From Sphingobacteriales bacterium (GTDB taxonomy: Bacteria > Bacteroidota > Bacteroidia > Chitinophagales > CAIOSU01): a stretch of DNA of 64,000 bases. A program made the translations under genes and the position numbers. The notes below the pieces were generated by a model. That model saw nothing but the letters and a program-made list of their open reading frames with translations. It searched no databases and was not told the DNA's origin. The stretch is from positions 1 through 64,000 of the forward strand of contig JAIXUD010000017.1 of the NCBI GenBank assembly GCA_027483645.1. The letters are read 5' to 3'. This document shows positions 45,068 through 52,927 of this stretch, piece after piece (position 1 is the first letter of the stretch; each line of letters opens with the position of its first letter).

Positions 45068-46025
45068 GCATAACTCTGATGTGGAGGCCGTAGATGCCTT
45101 GAGTGCCAAGTATAAAGCATTACGAAGCGAGATAGCAAAGATTATTGTAGGGCAGGACAAAGTTATTGAAACCATCCTAATAGCCATTTTTAGCGACGGA
45201 CACAGCCTTTTGGTGGGCGTGCCTGGACTTGCTAAGACTTTGCTGGTTAATACCATTGCGGAGGCGCTAGACCTACAATTTAAACGGATACAGTTTACGC
45301 CCGACTTGATGCCTTCGGACATTACCGGTTCGGAGATATACGAGCAAGGCCACGGCTTCAAATTTATTAAAGGCCCCATCTTCGCCAACATCATTTTGGC
45401 GGATGAGATTAACCGTACACCGCCCAAGACCCAAGCAGCGTTGCTGGAGGCCATGCAAGAGCGTGCCGTAACCGCCGCTGGCCACAACCACAAGTTGGAT
45501 AGGCCGTTCTTTGTACTAGCCACCCAAAACCCAATTGAGCAAGAGGGTACCTATCCGCTGCCAGAAGCGCAGTTGGACCGCTTTATGTTCAATATTATTG
45601 TGGACTACCCTAGCTATGAGGAAGAAGTACAGGTAGTGAAAAACACCACCACCAACCGCGATGTAAAAGTGCAAAAGCAACTTACTGCGCAGGAGATAGT
45701 GGACATACAGCAACTGATACGCCGTGTACCCATTGCCGACAATGTATTGGAGTATGCCGTAACCTTGGCACACAAAACCCGCCCAGGTACTGCCAAAGCC
45801 ACCGCCGATGTAAACAACTACCTCAGCTGGGGAGCAGGCCCGCGTGCATCACAGTTCTTGGTGCTGGGTGCTAAATGCCACGCCATCCTGCATGGCAAGT
45901 ACTCGCCCGATATTGAAGATGTGCGCGCTGTAGCCTTGCCCATACTACGCCATAGGGTAGTGAAGAACTACAAAGCAGAAGCTGAAGGCATCACCATCGA
46001 CCAGATTTTGACCAAGTTGTTCTAA
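45060..46025 (+). CDS. MoxR-family AAA+ ATPase
   Basis: 321 aa. Walker A GVPGLAKT, Walker B ILADEINRTPPKTQAALLEAMQE, and the MoxR-type lid (AEGITIDQIL) are all intact. MoxR ATPases act as chaperones, usually with DUF58/vWA partners (Bat operon) encoded next to them; here none follows, because the next gene is on the other strand. It is coupled to surA by an 8-base overlap, an arrangement common in Bacteroidota. Confidence 0.94.
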   Translation: MSKHNSDVEAVDALSAKYKALRSEIAKIIVGQDKVIETILIAIFSDGHSLLVGVPGLAKTLLVNTIAEALDLQFKRIQFTPDLMPSDITGSEIYEQGHGFKFIKGPIFANIILADEINRTPPKTQAALLEAMQERAVTAAGHNHKLDRPFFVLATQNPIEQEGTYPLPEAQLDRFMFNIIVDYPSYEEEVQVVKNTTTNRDVKVQKQLTAQEIVDIQQLIRRVPIADNVLEYAVTLAHKTRPGTAKATADVNNYLSWGAGPRASQFLVLGAKCHAILHGKYSPDIEDVRAVALPILRHRVVKNYKAEAEGITIDQILTKLF

Positions 46026-46044
46026 ATCATAGCTTGCAAGCCAT

Positions 46045-46079
46045 AAAAAATGCCCCGATCAATCGACCGGGGCATTTTT
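46045..46079. terminator. Bidirectional terminator between moxR and the aldose epimerase
   Basis: A G/C-rich stem (TGCCCCG and CGGGGCA) is flanked by A-runs on the left and T-runs on the right, so it can end transcription from both sides. It serves the converging moxR and aldose 1-epimerase genes. Confidence 0.9.
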
Positions 46080-46103
46080 GTTTATAGTACATCTCGTTAG
46101 CAA

Positions 46104-47057
46104 TTACTTCACCGTTACGCCGTAGGTACCGGTAAAAATCTCGCCAGGTTGCAACACAATCAAGCCAATACCATTATTAAAAGCATCAGGCGCGCACGTC
46201 ATCGGCTCAATAGCAATAGATTGACGATCCTCTGGTATGTATATCTGGAAGAAATTGTATTTGCTCTTACCTATTTCTTGCCAAACCGTAATCTGGAAGT
46301 GGCGGTCAGGGTCGTATAGTTGTATGTAAGCAGTGTCTTCGCGCTCCTTTACATTAATAGCAAAGGGGGTATCAAATGCTTCCTTACCAATGGTTTCGAG
46401 CTCAGTAAAGCGCTTGTATGGCTTCTTTTTACCGGTTGGTATCAATCCAGCATCTACTTCTATCTCGTCGCAATCAGGCAATACCAGTTGTAGGCGGTCA
46501 ACCAAAGTACCAGTTTTAAAGTACGGGTGCCAACCATCGCCAAAAGGCATAGGCTCATTACCGATGTTTTTAACCGTGGTTACGCACTCAAATCCATCTT
46601 CCGACAAGGCATAGATAATGTTCATGCGGAATTGGAACGGATAGCCATCGGTTTTGCCATTGTGAGAGTATTCAAATTCCACATTGCACTCCGTACTGCT
46701 TTCTGAATGGCTGATTAAATCAAAAGGCTTATTAAATATAAAGCCATGGATGGAGTTCTTTTTACCATCACCGTTCTTTGGCAACTGGTAATCCTTGCCG
46801 TCAAACTTGTATTTGCCATCTTTAATGCGGTTAGGGAAAGGAGCCAACTTGGCACCTTTAAACCACTGCTTTTTTGACATTTCGCGGCTATCATTGGTGC
46901 CGCGCAACAGCGGAATGTTCTTCTTATTGGCTTGCAGCACCAATTCGTTGGTATTGCAACCATAATCATGGATAATGGTAACATATTCACCCGATAGAAC
47001 ATTGTTCAATTCTAGCTGCGTCAAACTCCCAAACGAATCTTCCTGTATTTTGAACAT
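46104..47057 (-). CDS. Aldose 1-epimerase-family protein
   Basis: 317 aa. Galactose-mutarotase fold: LAPFPNRIKDGKYKFDGKDY, NSIHGFIF (first His), FGDGWHPYFKTG (second His) and the catalytic-Glu region SIAIEPMTCAPDAFNNG. All expected active-site positions are present, so sugar mutarotation is likely. It is monocistronic and is the last chromosomal gene before the phage-like cluster begins. Confidence 0.92.
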   Translation of the reverse strand: MFKIQEDSFGSLTQLELNNVLSGEYVTIIHDYGCNTNELVLQANKKNIPLLRGTNDSREMSKKQWFKGAKLAPFPNRIKDGKYKFDGKDYQLPKNGDGKKNSIHGFIFNKPFDLISHSESSTECNVEFEYSHNGKTDGYPFQFRMNIIYALSEDGFECVTTVKNIGNEPMPFGDGWHPYFKTGTLVDRLQLVLPDCDEIEVDAGLIPTGKKKPYKRFTELETIGKEAFDTPFAINVKEREDTAYIQLYDPDRHFQITVWQEIGKSKYNFFQIYIPEDRQSIAIEPMTCAPDAFNNGIGLIVLQPGEIFTGTYGVTVK

Positions 47058-47291
47058 GGCGGTAAGATATGAAAAAAGTTATTTCCCCAAAAAAAGAAAC
47101 GACAATTTTACTGGCTTTAACTTTTTATTTACTTGGGCGCAATAATAACACGTGTGTACTGAAAGGTCAAATAATATGTTGCTTTTCGCAAAAGAAAAGG
47201 TGCGAGTAAAATTTATGGAAAATGCCAGCTATTAATAATCAATAGTTTAGCTAAATTACAATAAACTATTTTTATTTTATTGTCGAATTGG

Positions 47292-47323
47292 TTTGCAGAA
47301 TATAAAATCGGTTTATAACTTAG
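47292..47323 (+). promoter_or_regulatory. Promoter-like TTTG-N20-TAACTTAG
   Basis: TTTG at 47292-47295 and TAACTTAG at 47316-47323 (one base off TAnnTTTG) are 20 bases apart. It lies 10 bases before the first gene of the phage-like cluster. Confidence 0.45.
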
Positions 47324-47333
47324 TGTTGTTCGG

Positions 47334-47999
47334 ATGATGATTGAAGCATTCGACAGCAAAAAAATGATAGACCTTACCAAAGTAACCATCGCTCAATTTA
47401 TCGCCTATTGCAAGCTGGTAGATGGGCTGCAACCGGAGTTAGACAAGCGTTTCCCAGATAAGACCGGCATTACCGGCGTGGATTTGCTAACTCGCTATCC
47501 TGAATATGTAGAAGCTGTTGTAAAGTTTTGGACCGGATGGGATACCGTGAAAGATAAAGACATGGATATGGTATTGGGCATATTTACCGTAGTGGATAAA
47601 TTGACCGTGATACAAGCGCCAGTTGCCTTAAAAGCATTTGAGCAAGAAGGTGAATGGTACCATGCGCCCGCCGACCTACAGTTGCTTAACAAAGTGGCCC
47701 CGATGGGTAAAGCCAGCTTCGGCCAAGCACTTGAAGCGGTGCAAATTGAGCAATTGATGCAGGGCAAATATGAAATGATACCTTATGTGCTGGCCACATT
47801 GTTTTTGCGCAGCGATGAAACCGTTGACGATTTTGAAATAGGCCAGCGCGCCGCCATCATGGAGCGGTTGCCATTAACCACCGCCATGAACGCCTATTTT
47901 TTTTTAGCCTGTTCCGCGAGCACCTGGTTAAAACGTATCAGCCGCTATTTAGAGGCGAAGGAGATGCCAAAGCATCGCAAGCAGGAGTTGGTAAGCTAA
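47334..47999 (+). CDS. Tail-assembly-chaperone-like protein, zero-frame product
   Basis: 221 aa, first gene of the phage-type cluster. Residues 1-185 are mostly helical. At 47897-47905 is a run of nine T after GCC TA; the zero frame continues for about 31 poor-looking residues (LACSASTWLKRISRYLEAKE) and stops. The -1 frame instead continues for 94 codons of protein-like sequence to 48187 (see next entry). This G/GT-type layout is typical of tail assembly chaperones that use a programmed -1 slip. The position at the head of a tail cluster supports that role; sequence similarity is weak to my eye. Confidence 0.75.
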   Translation: MMIEAFDSKKMIDLTKVTIAQFIAYCKLVDGLQPELDKRFPDKTGITGVDLLTRYPEYVEAVVKFWTGWDTVKDKDMDMVLGIFTVVDKLTVIQAPVALKAFEQEGEWYHAPADLQLLNKVAPMGKASFGQALEAVQIEQLMQGKYEMIPYVLATLFLRSDETVDDFEIGQRAAIMERLPLTTAMNAYFFLACSASTWLKRISRYLEAKEMPKHRKQELVS

Positions 48000-48187
48000 A
48001 CCAATTTGGCTGGTACAACCTACTATATACCGCAGTCGCGGGCCAACTGGCGCAGTTGGAATATATTAAAACCATAAACGTACATACGGCATTTCAATTC
48101 CTCACGCGCCAGCGTGAGGAGCAGCGCTTTACCGAGCGCCTGCAGAAAGCCTATGCGGATGAGGCAAAAGCCAGAAGGAAAAGATGA
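47903..48187 (+). CDS. -1 frame extension of the tail-assembly-chaperone-like gene
   Basis: After a one-base slip on T9 the reading frame gives FSLFREHLVKTYQPLFRGEG, then KLNQFGWYNLLYTAVAGQLA, LEYIKTINVHTAFQFLTRQR and a basic end ARRKR before TGA at 48185. It has no start codon of its own near its beginning and its composition matches the gene upstream, so it is the C-terminal part of a 284-aa fusion product. FGWYNLLY resembles the conserved aromatic block of T-type extensions in other tail chaperones. A single-base sequencing error in the T run would give the same picture. Confidence 0.75.
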   Translation, partial: FSLFREHLVKTYQPLFRGEGDAKASQAGVGKLNQFGWYNLLYTAVAGQLAQLEYIKTINVHTAFQFLTRQREEQRFTERLQKAYADEAKARRKR

Positions 48188-48355
48188 AATGTGAAATAGG
48201 AAATGTGAAATAGCAAACAAAGAAATGGAAACGATGAAATGCGAAATGGAAAATCCCCAAAAACAAGTAAAACCGAAAAACGAGGTTTCACATTTCCCAT
48301 TTCATCTTTTTCATTTTAATGCTGTTTCCCATTTCCCATTTCATGTTTCTCATTT
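48188..48355. repeat. GAAATGTGAAAT / ATTTCACATTTC fold-back repeat
   Basis: Several copies of GAAATGTGAAAT- and GAAATGCGAAATGG-type words are followed by their inverse (TTTCACATTTCCCATTTCAT and variants). The element overlaps the nominal N-terminal codons of the next gene. Confidence 0.7.
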
Positions 48356-49058
48356 AGCTAATCCCCTGCCGCGTGTGTTGCTAGCCGCTCCTATTTCCCG
48401 CAATAAGGAGTACATTCTCCAAGATTGGCTGCAGCATATTACCGGGTTCACATACCCGGCCTACGACATCTTCTTGGTGGACAATAGCCCCGACCCGGCT
48501 TTCCACCAAGAAGTATGGCGCAGGGGATTCCAATGCGGTTATTACCCACCGCAAGGCAAGCGGGCACCCGATTTTATTGCCGATAGTCAAAACATGCTGC
48601 GGCAGTACTTTCTGGAGAACGATTATGACTACTTTTTTAGCCTGGAGTGTGACAACTTTCCGCCGCACAACATTATTGAGCTCATGCTCAGTTACCGGGC
48701 CGACAACATAAACATACCCTACTTCCTTAAGCAAGGGCCAGCTACTGCGCTAGGCGTGCAGCTATCGGTAATCAATTACCAAGGCTGGTGTGCCAACAAG
48801 GTAATGGCACCTTACGAGGGCATAGGGGCTTTCGATGGGCGGGTGAAGCGATACTTTGCCCCATCCATCGGTTGCTCGCTCTTTAGTAAGAAACTGATGC
48901 AGCAGCTCAAGTTCCGCACCTGCCGCAGCAACCCGATGGCCTTTAGCGACAGCTTTTGGCACTTGGATAGCAACCGCATTGGCATCAAACCATTGGTGCA
49001 CATGGGCGTGCTATGCGAGCACCGCAGGTTTACCTGGAAGTACAACAGATCACTTTAA
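48225..49058 (+). CDS. Glycosyltransferase-like protein 1 (GT2-type)
   Basis: 277 aa if started at ATG 48225, but the first about 45 residues come from the word repeat (HFPFHLFHFNAVSHFPFH) and are probably not native; the real fold begins at LPRVLLAAPISRNKEYIL, possibly from GTG at 48375. It shows a nucleotide-sugar-transferase start, LVDNSPDPAF, and an acidic SLECDNFPPHN motif like the DxD metal site of GT-A enzymes. It is one of four glycosyltransferase-like genes in the cluster. Acceptor unknown; capsid, tail or host-surface glycosylation are options. Confidence 0.7.
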   Translation: METMKCEMENPQKQVKPKNEVSHFPFHLFHFNAVSHFPFHVSHLANPLPRVLLAAPISRNKEYILQDWLQHITGFTYPAYDIFLVDNSPDPAFHQEVWRRGFQCGYYPPQGKRAPDFIADSQNMLRQYFLENDYDYFFSLECDNFPPHNIIELMLSYRADNINIPYFLKQGPATALGVQLSVINYQGWCANKVMAPYEGIGAFDGRVKRYFAPSIGCSLFSKKLMQQLKFRTCRSNPMAFSDSFWHLDSNRIGIKPLVHMGVLCEHRRFTWKYNRSL

Positions 49059-49074
49059 GCTAATTGGGAGTTCA

Positions 49075-49127
49075 GTAAATTCTAGCAATCACATACCGCT
49101 CCAAACCAATTAACCAATAACCAAATT
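49075..49127. repeat. TTAACCAATAACCAA word repeat
   Basis: Words of AACCAATTAACCAATAACCAA type precede the small membrane protein gene. Related words occur at 52397-52453 and 54886-54980. Confidence 0.5.
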
Positions 49128-49304
49128 ATGATAACCTTATCTCGACTCAAGCCCTTATTACTGGTGCTATCGGTACCGCTATTGCTCATCATTGCCTTTG
49201 CCGTGGCAGCCAAAGGCGGCTGGCCCCAACTCTGGAATTTCATCTTCGGATATGCCGTGGGTGCTTTTTATGCTTGGATTAATTGGCAGAAGAAAGTGGG
49301 TTGA
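49128..49304 (+). CDS. Small two-helix membrane protein
   Basis: 58 aa. Two hydrophobic segments (LLLVLSVPLLLIIAFAVAA and WNFIFGYAVGAFYAWIN) are joined by KGGWPQL and flanked by Lys residues. It is separate from both neighbours and preceded by a word repeat. Small phage membrane proteins of this size can be holins, but the sequence does not prove it; a role in the envelope is equally possible. It ends just before the 19-base inverted repeat. Confidence 0.65.
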   Translation: MITLSRLKPLLLVLSVPLLLIIAFAVAAKGGWPQLWNFIFGYAVGAFYAWINWQKKVG

Positions 49305-49310
49305 TCCGGG

Positions 49311-49453
49311 TGTCTGAATCAGAATTTTCATAATTAGAAAATTTTAGAATTCAGACAAAAGTTCTATCAGCATGTAATGCCTTTTCTGATAATACATCAA
49401 TCTCCATCATACAATTCTGTAATTCTTTAATTCAGAAAATTCTGATTCAGACA
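49311..49453. repeat. Perfect 19-base inverted repeat in spacer
   Basis: Arms TGTCTGAATCAGAATTTTC (49311-49329) and its exact complement (49435-49453) enclose shorter copies of the same words (AGAATTCAGACA, TTAATTCAGAAAA). It fills the spacer before the coiled-coil gene at 49458. Confidence 0.85.
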
Positions 49454-49457
49454 ACAA

Positions 49458-49931
49458 ATGCAAAAACTCGAGCTCCCACAAGCGCTAGACGACATCCGCG
49501 CGAAGATATTGCTGCTGGAACAGCGCCTGTTGTTAATAGCCGAAGGTATAGAACTATACAGCAAATTGGCTACTGAAGAAACCGACCCTGTAAAAAACTA
49601 CCAATACCGCGAGCAGGCCAGCAAACGACAGGAAGAACTAATAGTGTACAACGAGCAGTGGCGCTCGCAACAGGTGTATCTTACCGAATTTGAGAACGAC
49701 TTAAAACAACAGCAAGCCCTGCGGCAAAAGCAGCTGGCACACTTAAAGGAGCACCGCCAACAGGTACTGGATACGGCCAAGGAAAGATTGAAAAAAGGCG
49801 ACCTGCCCGAACAGGAAAAAACGATTATCAATGCTCTCAGGGAGCAGTTTATCAAAGATCAGTTCACCACTGATGAAGAGCGCATTGTGCGCTTCAGGGA
49901 ATTAGTGAATGCCTTGCAGCGCGTGCAGTAG
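49458..49931 (+). CDS. Coiled-coil protein of the phage-like cluster
   Basis: 157 aa, highly charged and almost entirely helical (LLLEQRLLLIAEGIELYSKL, EFENDLKQQQALRQKQLAHL, DTAKERLKKGDLPEQEKTII). No signal peptide or known motif. Its size and place fit a small structural or scaffolding-like protein. Function unknown. Confidence 0.75.
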   Translation: MQKLELPQALDDIRAKILLLEQRLLLIAEGIELYSKLATEETDPVKNYQYREQASKRQEELIVYNEQWRSQQVYLTEFENDLKQQQALRQKQLAHLKEHRQQVLDTAKERLKKGDLPEQEKTIINALREQFIKDQFTTDEERIVRFRELVNALQRVQ

Positions 49932-49977
49932 TAGTTTTTGTCTTGTGTCTTGTGTCTAAAAATCTTGTGTCTAATTT
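49932..49977. repeat. TCTTGTGTCTTGTGTCT word repeat
   Basis: Three TTGTGTCT units lie just before the next ATG. They are the inverse of the AGACACAAG words at 60.2, 61.4 and 62.5 kb. Confidence 0.7.
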
Positions 49978-50580
49978 ATGTTCACCCTCATTACCAATTG
50001 GTACCACGAGCCTAATAGCGACCGGCGGGCCGAGCTACTCTACTGCCTGAACCGTAACCTGGAGCATCCACTGATAACGCGAATATGGCTTATGGCTGAA
50101 GGCAATGCCGAGGTACCGCATCACCCAAAAATAAGGGTGAAACACATCGCCAAGCGGGCCAAGTTTAAGGATATGATACAATTGGCGAATGAACAAGCAG
50201 GCATAGTGGCCATTGCCAATACCGACATCTACTTTGACGAAACACTGGAAGCGGCAAAGTTTATAAAACCCCACGAGTGCTATGCCCTTACCCGCTGGGA
50301 TGTTACCAGCCGCAAAAGGCTGCGGTTTTATGGAAAATGCTGCAGCCAAGATGCCTGGTTGCTACGCCCGCCCATCGAAATGAAAGGTGGTGACTATAGC
50401 CCCGGCAAACCCGGCTGCGATAACAAGCTGGCTTGGGAACTAGCGGAAGCAGGTTTAAGGGTGAGTAACCCTTCCAAGACTATCAAGGCTTGCCACTTAC
50501 ACCTCACTGGCCTACGGCGCTACACCCGCAAAGATGCGGTGCCTGGGCCATACTTAACCCTACAACCTATCAACCTATGA
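49978..50580 (+). CDS. Glycosyltransferase-like protein 2
   Basis: 200 aa. GIVAIANTDIYFDETLEAAK has the strand-DxD-strand look of GT-A metal sites, and earlier CLNRNLEHPLITRIWLMAEG and later RRPPIEMKGGDY-type segments fit a short nucleotide-sugar-dependent transferase. The stop overlaps the start of the next glycosyltransferase-like gene in an ATGA. Specificity is unknown. Confidence 0.65.
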   Translation: MFTLITNWYHEPNSDRRAELLYCLNRNLEHPLITRIWLMAEGNAEVPHHPKIRVKHIAKRAKFKDMIQLANEQAGIVAIANTDIYFDETLEAAKFIKPHECYALTRWDVTSRKRLRFYGKCCSQDAWLLRPPIEMKGGDYSPGKPGCDNKLAWELAEAGLRVSNPSKTIKACHLHLTGLRRYTRKDAVPGPYLTLQPINL

Positions 50581-51479
50581 ATGTACTATATGTAAGCCTT
50601 GGCGACCACCAACATTCGCTTAGGAAAGCTTTAAGCAATCTTGGTAACCTAACAGAAGTAAATTGGCGCAAGGATGCGCAGGTGAACCACACCTTGCAGC
50701 GATTGGCGAACCAACAGCGGTTTGATTTGTGCTTCTTCCAACTGCAAACACCCGGCATCATTCAACCGGCTACCTTACATGCCTTGAGTGGCTACAAGGT
50801 AAACTGGACGGGCGATGTGCGTTTCCCTACCCCGCAATGGTATGCGGATATGGCCCCATACTTTGACATTACGCTGTTTACCAACGAGTATGATGTACAT
50901 GTGCTACGCAAGAAGGGTTTGAACGCCGATTATATGGCCATGGGTTTTGAGGATGAGATATTTGTGCCCAGCGAACCCGCCGAGCACATAGCCGATGTGG
51001 TATTTATGGCCAACAACTATGGCAACGCTTTCCCCTTAAGCGGTTTCCGTACCGAGGTGGTACAAACCCTTAGCAAACAGAAGGATTTCACCTTTGCAGT
51101 ATGCGGCAGCGGCTGGCCCTTCGCGACCGAGAACCTGAATAAAAAGCCCGAACGCGAGGCGGCCATCTACCGCGGGGCGAAAATGGCCATAAACCTCAGT
51201 CACTTCGATTACCCAAGGTATAGCAGTGGCCGCATGTTCAACATACTGGGTAGCGGTACCCTATGTTTATCGCACCATTACCAAGGCATAGAAGATGACT
51301 TTAAAGTGGGCACCCACTTGGATACCTTCCGCACGATACCCGAACTGGTGGAAATGATAAAATACTACGTGCGCAACGACAAGGCGGCCCTAAGGATTGC
51401 CACTAACGGCTACGAACTAGCCCACCAAGAAATGACTTGGGATAAGCGGATTGCTTCCCTAGTATCAAGTATCAAGTAG
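50577..51479 (+). CDS. Glycosyltransferase-like protein 3 (GT-B/CgeB type)
   Basis: 300 aa from ATG at 50577 (ATGA overlap with the previous stop). N-terminal half: MNVLYVSLGDHQHSL, then TPGIIQPATLHALSGYKVNW. C-terminal half: AIYRGAKMAINLSHFDYPRY, GRMFNILGSGTLCLSHHYQG and ELVEMIKYYVRNDKAALRIA, the donor-binding signatures of GT-B proteins with the Glyco_trans_1_2 domain found in CgeB-like spore-surface proteins. Two Rossmann halves are complete. Donor and acceptor are unknown. Confidence 0.82.
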   Translation: MNVLYVSLGDHQHSLRKALSNLGNLTEVNWRKDAQVNHTLQRLANQQRFDLCFFQLQTPGIIQPATLHALSGYKVNWTGDVRFPTPQWYADMAPYFDITLFTNEYDVHVLRKKGLNADYMAMGFEDEIFVPSEPAEHIADVVFMANNYGNAFPLSGFRTEVVQTLSKQKDFTFAVCGSGWPFATENLNKKPEREAAIYRGAKMAINLSHFDYPRYSSGRMFNILGSGTLCLSHHYQGIEDDFKVGTHLDTFRTIPELVEMIKYYVRNDKAALRIATNGYELAHQEMTWDKRIASLVSSIK

Positions 51480-51620
51480 TGAGTATCAAGCACTGCTTCA
51501 AGCTGCACGTGCTCTATTTACCATTATCATTTACATCCCTTGTTTGCACATTGGTACATCGCCATATCTGTAAATCAGCACATCAATTTTCAAATTTCCT
51601 CATTTCCTCATTTTCAAATT
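51476..51620. repeat. Mosaic word repeat (AGTATCAAG, CATTTTCAAATT)
   Basis: AAGTATCAAGTA-type words, ACTGCTTCAA, GGTACATCG, AATCAGCACATC and TTTTCAAATTTCC words follow each other before the ATG at 51626. The same words reappear in the spacers at 60.2-60.4, 61.4-61.6 and 62.5-62.7 kb. Confidence 0.7.
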
Positions 51621-51625
51621 AAAAA

Positions 51626-52396
51626 ATGGTCCTTGCCGCTATATACAACACATTTGATGGGGAAGAACTGCTGGAAGGCAGCATTGCCCAAATCATCAAG
51701 CAGGTTGATGAGGTTTTAATCGTATATCAGCTAGAATCAAACATTGGGGAGCATTACCCCGAGCTCTTGACCACTTTGGCTGTCATTAAAGAACGCTGGC
51801 CACAAGTGCGGTTACAAAAGTACGCCCCAAACCTAGCCATGTCGCCCGCTAACAACGAACGCACAAAAAGGCAGATTGGGCTAGATTGGGCAATAAAGCT
51901 TGGGTGTACGCATTTCCTGTTTATCGATAATGATGAGTACTATGATACCGTTGCTTTCGAAGCGGAAAAGCAAAAAGTAATAGATGCCAAGGCCGACACT
52001 TCTGCTTGTAGGCTATACACATACTACCAGAAACCCATTTACCGCCTTCAGCCCATCGAAAACTATTGGGTGCCGTTTATTGGCAGGCTAACACTAGGCA
52101 TAAGGGCAGGGGGTAAGTTCCCCGTACTGGTAGACCCCACACGAGGCGTGCAACCTACAGGCCGCTGCTTCCTATTTGCCGAAGGTGATTTAGTAATGCA
52201 TCACTATAGCTACGTGAGACGCAACATTGCCCGCAAACTGCGCAACAGCAGCGCCGCCCGAAACTTTGGGAACATCCACCAAAAAGTGGCGCTGTTCAAC
52301 CAATGGCAGCTAGGGCAACCGCTGGTCAACTTCCCGAAACACAGCATCCAAGAAGTGCATGATCTGTTCAACATTGGCAGTCAATTGGTAGGCTAA
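51626..52396 (+). CDS. Glycosyltransferase-like protein 4 (GT2 type)
   Basis: 256 aa. The GT-A pattern is clear: MVLAAIYNTFDGEELLEGSI at the start, then THFLFIDNDEYYDTVAFEAE with D-N-D metal residues, and later VMHHYSYVRRNIARKLRNSS. Similar to small glycosyltransferases often carried by Bacteroidota phage-type clusters. It is the fourth in this cassette. Acceptor unknown. Confidence 0.8.
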   Translation: MVLAAIYNTFDGEELLEGSIAQIIKQVDEVLIVYQLESNIGEHYPELLTTLAVIKERWPQVRLQKYAPNLAMSPANNERTKRQIGLDWAIKLGCTHFLFIDNDEYYDTVAFEAEKQKVIDAKADTSACRLYTYYQKPIYRLQPIENYWVPFIGRLTLGIRAGGKFPVLVDPTRGVQPTGRCFLFAEGDLVMHHYSYVRRNIARKLRNSSAARNFGNIHQKVALFNQWQLGQPLVNFPKHSIQEVHDLFNIGSQLVG

Positions 52397-52453
52397 TCAA
52401 ACTAATTACTGATTAACCAATGAACGAATAACCAATAACATATCAACCAAACC
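52397..52453. repeat. AACCAATGAACGAATAACCAA word repeat
   Basis: Short TTAACCAAT/AACCAATAAC words before ATG 52454, matching those at 49075-49127 and 54886-54980. Confidence 0.5.
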
Positions 52454-52927
52454 ATGACTATAACCCAACTAATTACTGAACTGGGAACTATTGCTCAGGC
52501 GCAAACCGGCCTCAACGGATTGGTATATGGCGAGCCAGTGGAGATAAATAGCCAGCGAAATAGGGATTACCCATTACTGTTTGTTGACCGCAACATACGC
52601 ATCGAGGGTATGAACCTGAAGACGAGGCAGCGGGTGTACAACCTGAAACTTTCCTTCTTTGACCGCTACCCGCGGCCGGAAGAAATTACCACTGCCAGCG
52701 AGACCAAGCAGCGCGACCTAGAAATATTGGCCGAGCAGTTTTTACAGGAATTTAAAGAACGGTACAAAGCCAATGGCCACCCCTGGAAAATTGAGAACGA
52801 AGAAAAACTGACCGGCAACTGGCAGTACCGCAAGCACCAGGACCGCCTAATTGAACTAACCTACAACCTACAGATACGTTGCCAAGGCGAATGCTTGGCC
52901 GGAACCTTTAACTACCCAACGCTATGA
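52454..52927 (+). CDS. Tail-completion-like protein
   Basis: 157 aa, short N-terminal helix, then beta-rich core (LFVDRNIRIEGMNLKTRQRV, YNLKLSFFDRYPRPEEI) and a long helix with the ELTYNLQIRCQGE end. Size, position and shape resemble tail terminator/neck proteins of siphophages. It overlaps the HK97-gp10-like gene by 4 bases. No direct motif proof. Confidence 0.6.
   Translation: MTITQLITELGTIAQAQTGLNGLVYGEPVEINSQRNRDYPLLFVDRNIRIEGMNLKTRQRVYNLKLSFFDRYPRPEEITTASETKQRDLEILAEQFLQEFKERYKANGHPWKIENEEKLTGNWQYRKHQDRLIELTYNLQIRCQGECLAGTFNYPTL

Noticed and set aside
47058-47333. Attachment site or tRNA at the left border of the phage-like cluster
   Set aside because: No tRNA-like fold, direct repeat or integrase is visible in this spacer; only a promoter-like pair is seen.
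48225-48360. Native N-terminus of glycosyltransferase-like protein 1
   Set aside because: The residues are translated word repeat (HFPFH), so the true start is probably internal, near 48375.
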